Shown here piece by piece: positions 61,901-64,000 of a stretch of 64,000 nucleotides of DNA. The notes beneath the pieces were generated by a model that saw nothing but the letters and a program-made list of their open reading frames with translations, was not told where the DNA came from and made no database searches. Position numbers and translations under genes: made by a program. Source of the DNA: Streptomyces lucensis JCM 4490 (GTDB lineage: Bacteria > Actinomycetota > Actinomycetes > Streptomycetales > Streptomycetaceae); assembly GCF_014650035.1 (NCBI RefSeq), contig NZ_BMUE01000023.1, positions 23,940 through 87,939 of the forward strand. Direction: 5' to 3'. The stretch's first letter is position 1, and each line of letters opens with the position of its first letter.

Positions 61901-64000
61901 GCCGGGAACCCGGGTCGCCGAAATGGTGTCGACGATCCACAGGACGCTGCTGGAAGCCTACGACCACTCCGGCTATCCGTTCTCCGCGCTCCTGGGGAAG
62001 CTGCCGACCAGCACCGACGCAAGCAAGGCACAGCTCTTCAGCACCATCTTCAACCTCGACCAGCAGACCGAGACGCTGTATCTGGCCGGTCTGCGGACGG
62101 CCCTGGTGATTCCTCCCCGGCGTTACACACCGGCCGATCTGGAGGTGCACCTGCAGTTCTCGAACGATGAGTCCACGGTCATCTTCAAGTACAACTCGGA
62201 CCTGTTCGACGAGGAAGCCGTACGGCGTGACGCTCACCTCTTCGCGTTGCTGCTGCGCGAGTTCGTCGACGACACGAACAGCCGACTCCTGGAGATTCCG
62301 CTCGTGCGCGGTGCCGCGCGCGACGCACTCCTGCGCTCCGCGGTGGCGCCGTCAGTGACCACCGGGACCGGCATCCGGAATGACCGCGCGTCCACCGTGC
62401 TGGACCTGATCGAGCGGCAGGCGCGGCTGAAGCCCGACGCCGAGGCCGTCGTCGACACCGGCAGCCGTCTCACCTACCGAGAGCTCGACGAGCGCGCCAA
62501 CGCGCTGGCCCACCGGTTGCGCCGGCACGGCGTCGGCCCCGAGAAGCGAGTCGGCATCCTCTTGGACCGTGGCGTCGACCTGGTGGTCAGCGTGCTCGCG
62601 GTGTGGAAGGCGGGCGGGGCACATGTGGCACTGCAGCCGGAGAATCCGGCCCAGCATCTGTCGGCCGTCCTGACCGATGCGCAGGTGACCGCGGTGGTCA
62701 GTCAGACCCGTCTGCGTGCGCAGGTACCCGACGGGCCCTTCGCGGTGGTCCTCACCGACGACGAGGAATCGGGCCGGGAGCCGACGAGCAGCCCCGACGT
62801 GCCCGTACTGCCCGATGGTCTCTCCTACATCGTCTACACCTCCGGCTCCACCGGACGGCCGAAGGGAGTCATGGTCTCCCACGGCGCGCTGCACGCCCGC
62901 TACCAGGGCTGGGCAGCGGCATACCGCCTGTCCGAGCGGGCCACGTCGGTACTGCAGATGGCCAACTTCGGGTTCGACGTGTTCGTGGGCGACGTCGTAC
63001 GGGCGCTGTGCACCGGTGCCAAGCTCGTGATGTGTCCGCGTGAACTGCTGCTGCGGCCGGACGCGCTCCTCGGTCTGTTGGCCGGCGAGCGGGTGGACTG
63101 CGCGGAGTTCGTGCCGCTGGTGCTGAAGGGCCTGGTGGACCACGCACGGGCGGAGCGGCAGGGGCTCGGGCGGCTGCGTCTCCTGATCGTCGGGTCGGAC
63201 ACGGTGTACGGCAGTACCCTCGCGGAGATCCAGGAGGTGGCGGGCCCGGAGACGGTGGTGGTGAACTCCTATGGGCTCGCCGAGGACACGATCGACAGCA
63301 CCTACTGCGTGCACTCGGCGCACACCACGGTCGAGAGTCACCGGTCGCCCATCGGCCGACCCTTCCCGGGCACCGAGGTGTACGTACTCGATGAGGGGCT
63401 CCAGCCTGTTCCGTACGGCGTTCCCGGCATGCTGTACGTGGGCGGTGTGGGGACGGCCCGGGGCTACCTCGCGCAGCCCGGTCTGACCGCCGAGCGCTTC
63501 ATTCCGCACCCGTGGAGCGACCGTCCTGGGGACCGCCTCTACCGCACGGGTGACCTCGCCGTCCTGCGTGAGACGGAGGACGGCCCGGTCATCGAATACC
63601 TGGGGCGCCGTGACAGCCAGGTCAAGATACGCGGTTTCCGTATCGAACTCGGCGAGGTGGAGGCCGCGGTCCGGAGGGTGACACAAGCCCGGAACGTGGC
63701 GGTCCTGGTGCGGGAGCGGGACGGCGACAGGCAATTGGTGGCCTACATCGTGGCCGAGGCGGCGGCAGCGGAGTCTGCGGTCGCGGTGTGGAACGATGAG
63801 CTGCGCCAAGTACTGCCTGCCTACATGGTGCCCTCGGCGTTCGTGGTGGTCGACGCACTGCCCTTGACCCTCAACGGCAAGCTCGACCGCGTCGCCCTGA
63901 TGTCCGCGGACCGCCCGGAACTCGCCCTGGGCACCGACTTCGTCCCCCCGCGCACAGAAGTCGAGGCGCAGCTGGTCGGGATCTGGGAGGATGTGCTGGG
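55938..64000 (+). CDS. Hybrid PKS-NRPS: ACP-KS-AT-ACP-aminotransferase-C-A-(PCP), cut by window edge
   Basis: One frame is open from ATG 55938 to the last base (2687 codons). Domains: N-terminal ACP with GLSSREA (Ser58), like carriers that receive fatty acyl groups; KS with DTACSSS (Cys287), EAHGTGT and NIGHTEAA; AT with GHSVGQ (Ser734) and a HAFHSP block typical of malonyl-CoA selection; second ACP LGADSM (Ser1048); Ala/Pro linker; PLP aminotransferase of the glutamate-semialdehyde type with FDEVITGFR and TYGKVVGGG (Lys1497); C domain with HHVVIDG (1821-1827); A domain with TSGSTGRPKG (from ~2301) and hand-read code D-V-G-E-I-G-S-I-D-K, identical to a known ornithine code; start of a PCP at the edge. 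No KR or DH, so the beta-keto group would go directly to a beta-amine, as in mycosubtilin/iturin synthases. Confidence 0.93.
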   Translation, partial: MPEHRPPRIPEDDARARPGRQDAAQIERWIVGRLAETTGVPPEAIDPGTALAELGLSSREAVVLLGELQDLTGQDLSPTLLWEFPTPRAIARHLAPPGERTSGPSVPGERAPGPSAPEEAPGTPAPGPSAAIAVIGMSCRFPGADGIDAFWRLLAEGRDAVGTTAATGRLTGDRFPHGLLSDVAGFDASFFNISAREAPYIDPQHRILLETAWEALELADIVPGSLAGTRTGVFIGISDSDYGRYQVAHPDLLDEYSGTGQALSAAAGRVSYLLDLKGPSLAVDTACSSSLVAVHQAVRSLRSGESTLAIVGGVNVLVTSQPTGIFEKAGMLAPDGRCKAFDAAADGYGRSEGCGVVVLKSLPAALRDGDRVLAVLRGSALNQDGASNGLTAPSKRAQEDVVREALGDAGVAPAEVDYVEAHGTGTLLGDPVEVAALAAVLGRGRPRSRPVVLGSVKTNIGHTEAAAGMAGLIKTVLMLQHRKIPPHLHLRHLNPAISWDDGIEIRTALGPWDVPGRRTAGVSSFGFTGTNAHLVLEEAPPAPAESAPEGERPLHLLALSAKSPTALRELAGRYATTLAGPAGARFADVCHSANTRRSHWQHRAVVSAGTAEEAIAGLERLQRGEPHDRVITGQASNGEAGALAFLFTGQGAQYPGMGQRLYETSPRFRAEIDGCAEVLDGLLDQPLQKILFSGDDDALDRTGNTQPALFAFEYAMAQLWRSWGVEPDYLLGHSVGQLAAACVAGVFSRDDGLRLAALRGRLVESRTQRGAMVLVLTDEGSARAVAQPLGDRHALSIAAVNGPANTVVSGPEDAVTAYEETMNGRGVITRRLRSRHAFHSPMMAPAREELAKELADLDWSLPRIPLLSDLDGRPMDASNPPDAAYWQRHLEKTVRYAQGMRRLAALGCTSFVEVGPHPVLINSVRKDVEGAVWLPSLRRDADDWTVLAGSAARLHVSGRSLDWSGFDSDHPYDRAPVPTYPFQHQDHWLSPMTPQETKVTAPTAQTAPTEASHADPLLEVISGLVGRLLAVDGPIDPDLPFLQLGADSMVLMQTLQEVRTTFRIELPVRLLFEEIPTLGALAAHIRAHAEPGVLRAFDTPAARETRGGAALPQAAPAAALPAAPAAAEAVAQDGNEGSDVSRFLAVHAQVMDRAYELLRTDRLATAQAPPPVSPVPQPPDGAQHVSSPSTAIPLASPRAYVPFRPTRGGARTGEPTPSQRQYIEDLVRRYCDLTKQSKDLALKDRVVNADVRHTLRGDLLLRETHYPLSVTRSEGSRLQDVDGNEFIDLTMGFGVNFFGHNEPFINESISRQLASGMQLGPHSDLTNEFASLVAEMTGKERVLFCNTGSEAVMAAIRLARAVSGRSKIVLFAGSYHGSADPVLARQNGNDRSGGSMPLAPGVIEGVGREALVLPYGEDDSLRVVEEHLHELAAVVVEPVQSRHPDLQPVAFLRKLRELTRAAEVALVFDEVITGFRMHPGGAQALFGIDADIATYGKVVGGGLPIGVVAGRKRYLDAIDGGAWLFGDSPYPDSIRTFFTGTFCKHPLALAAGRAVLREMRRRGPQLQETLNRTVADLAQRVNRAFEAGGIPIRVIHFGSLFRLDFLDEPPGSDTIEVFFTSLLEQGVYVWEGRNCFLSTAHTPADVDAVVTALLTVADGMRAAGFFPGSRPLPPQPAPDTGQDPAEGALPLSVVQQELWLLDQMGSDQSRSYNESIVVDLRGALDVSALRGAMHQVFLRHESLRTVISADGTGQSTRNVPDDALPLVDLTDPATGADPEHALAHWLDARARDTFDLTNGPLVRTAVLRLAPDHHQLYLGAHHVVIDGWSFDIILQELGHYYNASTAETPAAKLPRPPQYREYVARQIDRADTPAQQAAEAYWLDRFSDGVPSLQLPTDRPRPPKVTYNGGNVTVALDPALRLEVARAARECGSTPFTFLLTAYAALLHRLTGQDDLVIGVPVAQRDEADTARMVGNCSNLVPVRSSVRPGTRVAEMVSTIHRTLLEAYDHSGYPFSALLGKLPTSTDASKAQLFSTIFNLDQQTETLYLAGLRTALVIPPRRYTPADLEVHLQFSNDESTVIFKYNSDLFDEEAVRRDAHLFALLLREFVDDTNSRLLEIPLVRGAARDALLRSAVAPSVTTGTGIRNDRASTVLDLIERQARLKPDAEAVVDTGSRLTYRELDERANALAHRLRRHGVGPEKRVGILLDRGVDLVVSVLAVWKAGGAHVALQPENPAQHLSAVLTDAQVTAVVSQTRLRAQVPDGPFAVVLTDDEESGREPTSSPDVPVLPDGLSYIVYTSGSTGRPKGVMVSHGALHARYQGWAAAYRLSERATSVLQMANFGFDVFVGDVVRALCTGAKLVMCPRELLLRPDALLGLLAGERVDCAEFVPLVLKGLVDHARAERQGLGRLRLLIVGSDTVYGSTLAEIQEVAGPETVVVNSYGLAEDTIDSTYCVHSAHTTVESHRSPIGRPFPGTEVYVLDEGLQPVPYGVPGMLYVGGVGTARGYLAQPGLTAERFIPHPWSDRPGDRLYRTGDLAVLRETEDGPVIEYLGRRDSQVKIRGFRIELGEVEAAVRRVTQARNVAVLVRERDGDRQLVAYIVAEAAAAESAVAVWNDELRQVLPAYMVPSAFVVVDALPLTLNGKLDRVALMSADRPELALGTDFVPPRTEVEAQLVGIWEDVL

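Overview
The window is very GC-rich, with GTG/TTG starts, four-base ATGA/GTGA gene overlaps and gene families typical of Streptomyces. It reads as Streptomyces chromosome in three blocks: a core-like left end, a mobile and defence-rich island, and most of a lipopeptide-type biosynthetic cluster that runs off the right edge.

Left block (1-10650), housekeeping-type genes. These are a 5' part of a gamma-glutamyltransferase gene, a membrane-anchored hypothetical protein, a secreted CocE/S15-type hydrolase, a four-gene glutamate-type ABC importer (gluABCD order), a small conserved actinobacterial protein, exodeoxyribonuclease III, a metallo-beta-lactamase-fold hydrolase and a PcaD-PcaC (PcaL-type) fusion. 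In that fusion the expected nucleophile serine of the hydrolase half reads as alanine.

Middle block (about 10520-39045), a genomic island. An intact IS110-family element lies just upstream of pcaL, and a decayed, clearly different IS110 element lies about 27 kb away. Each is joined in the same orientation to the same ~139-bp pcaL 5' sequence, so the block is bounded by direct repeats. Two further IS110 scraps and an excisionase-like remnant mark it as mobile. Inside are a HEPN-like/zinc-ribbon protein, a two-helix membrane protein paired with a large P-loop NTPase carrying helical repeats, a pPIWI-RE operon, a Ser/Thr kinase divergent from that operon, an N6-adenine DNA methylase with fused recognition-like region, and an unrecognised 747-aa protein preceded by a small membrane protein. 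The pPIWI-RE operon has four overlapping or closely spaced genes: a tandem Cas4/RecB-like Fe-S nuclease, a zinc-ribbon restriction-nuclease-like protein, a DinG-type helicase and the pPIWI-RE protein. It is the best candidate for an unusual system here: the core I know of is PIWI + helicase + nuclease, and this version adds a nuclease that appears to be two Fe-S nuclease domains in tandem, the first degenerate.

Between the island and the cluster (39200-40900) lies a graveyard of gene fragments: DyP peroxidase, MmyB-type regulator and a virginiamycin-B-lyase-like propeller.

Right block (40925-64000), a hybrid NRPS/PKS cluster split around a ~480-bp divergent promoter region with a perfect 16-bp palindrome. 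The leftward arm encodes a dedicated fatty-acid starter set (KAS III, ACP, KAS II), an A-PCP-C NRPS, a P450, a zinc dehydrogenase, an alpha/beta hydrolase, and a free PCP plus free A domain (Leu-like code). The rightward arm encodes an MbtH-like protein, a C-A NRPS with a dead C-domain motif (Asn-like code), and a giant ACP-KS-AT-ACP-aminotransferase-C-A enzyme (ornithine code). The likely logic is: a short fatty acyl chain made by the KAS/ACP set is extended once with malonyl-CoA, transaminated to a beta-amino acyl thioester as in iturin/mycosubtilin synthases, and then condensed with ornithine and further residues. The specificity codes were read by hand and the cluster continues outside the window.
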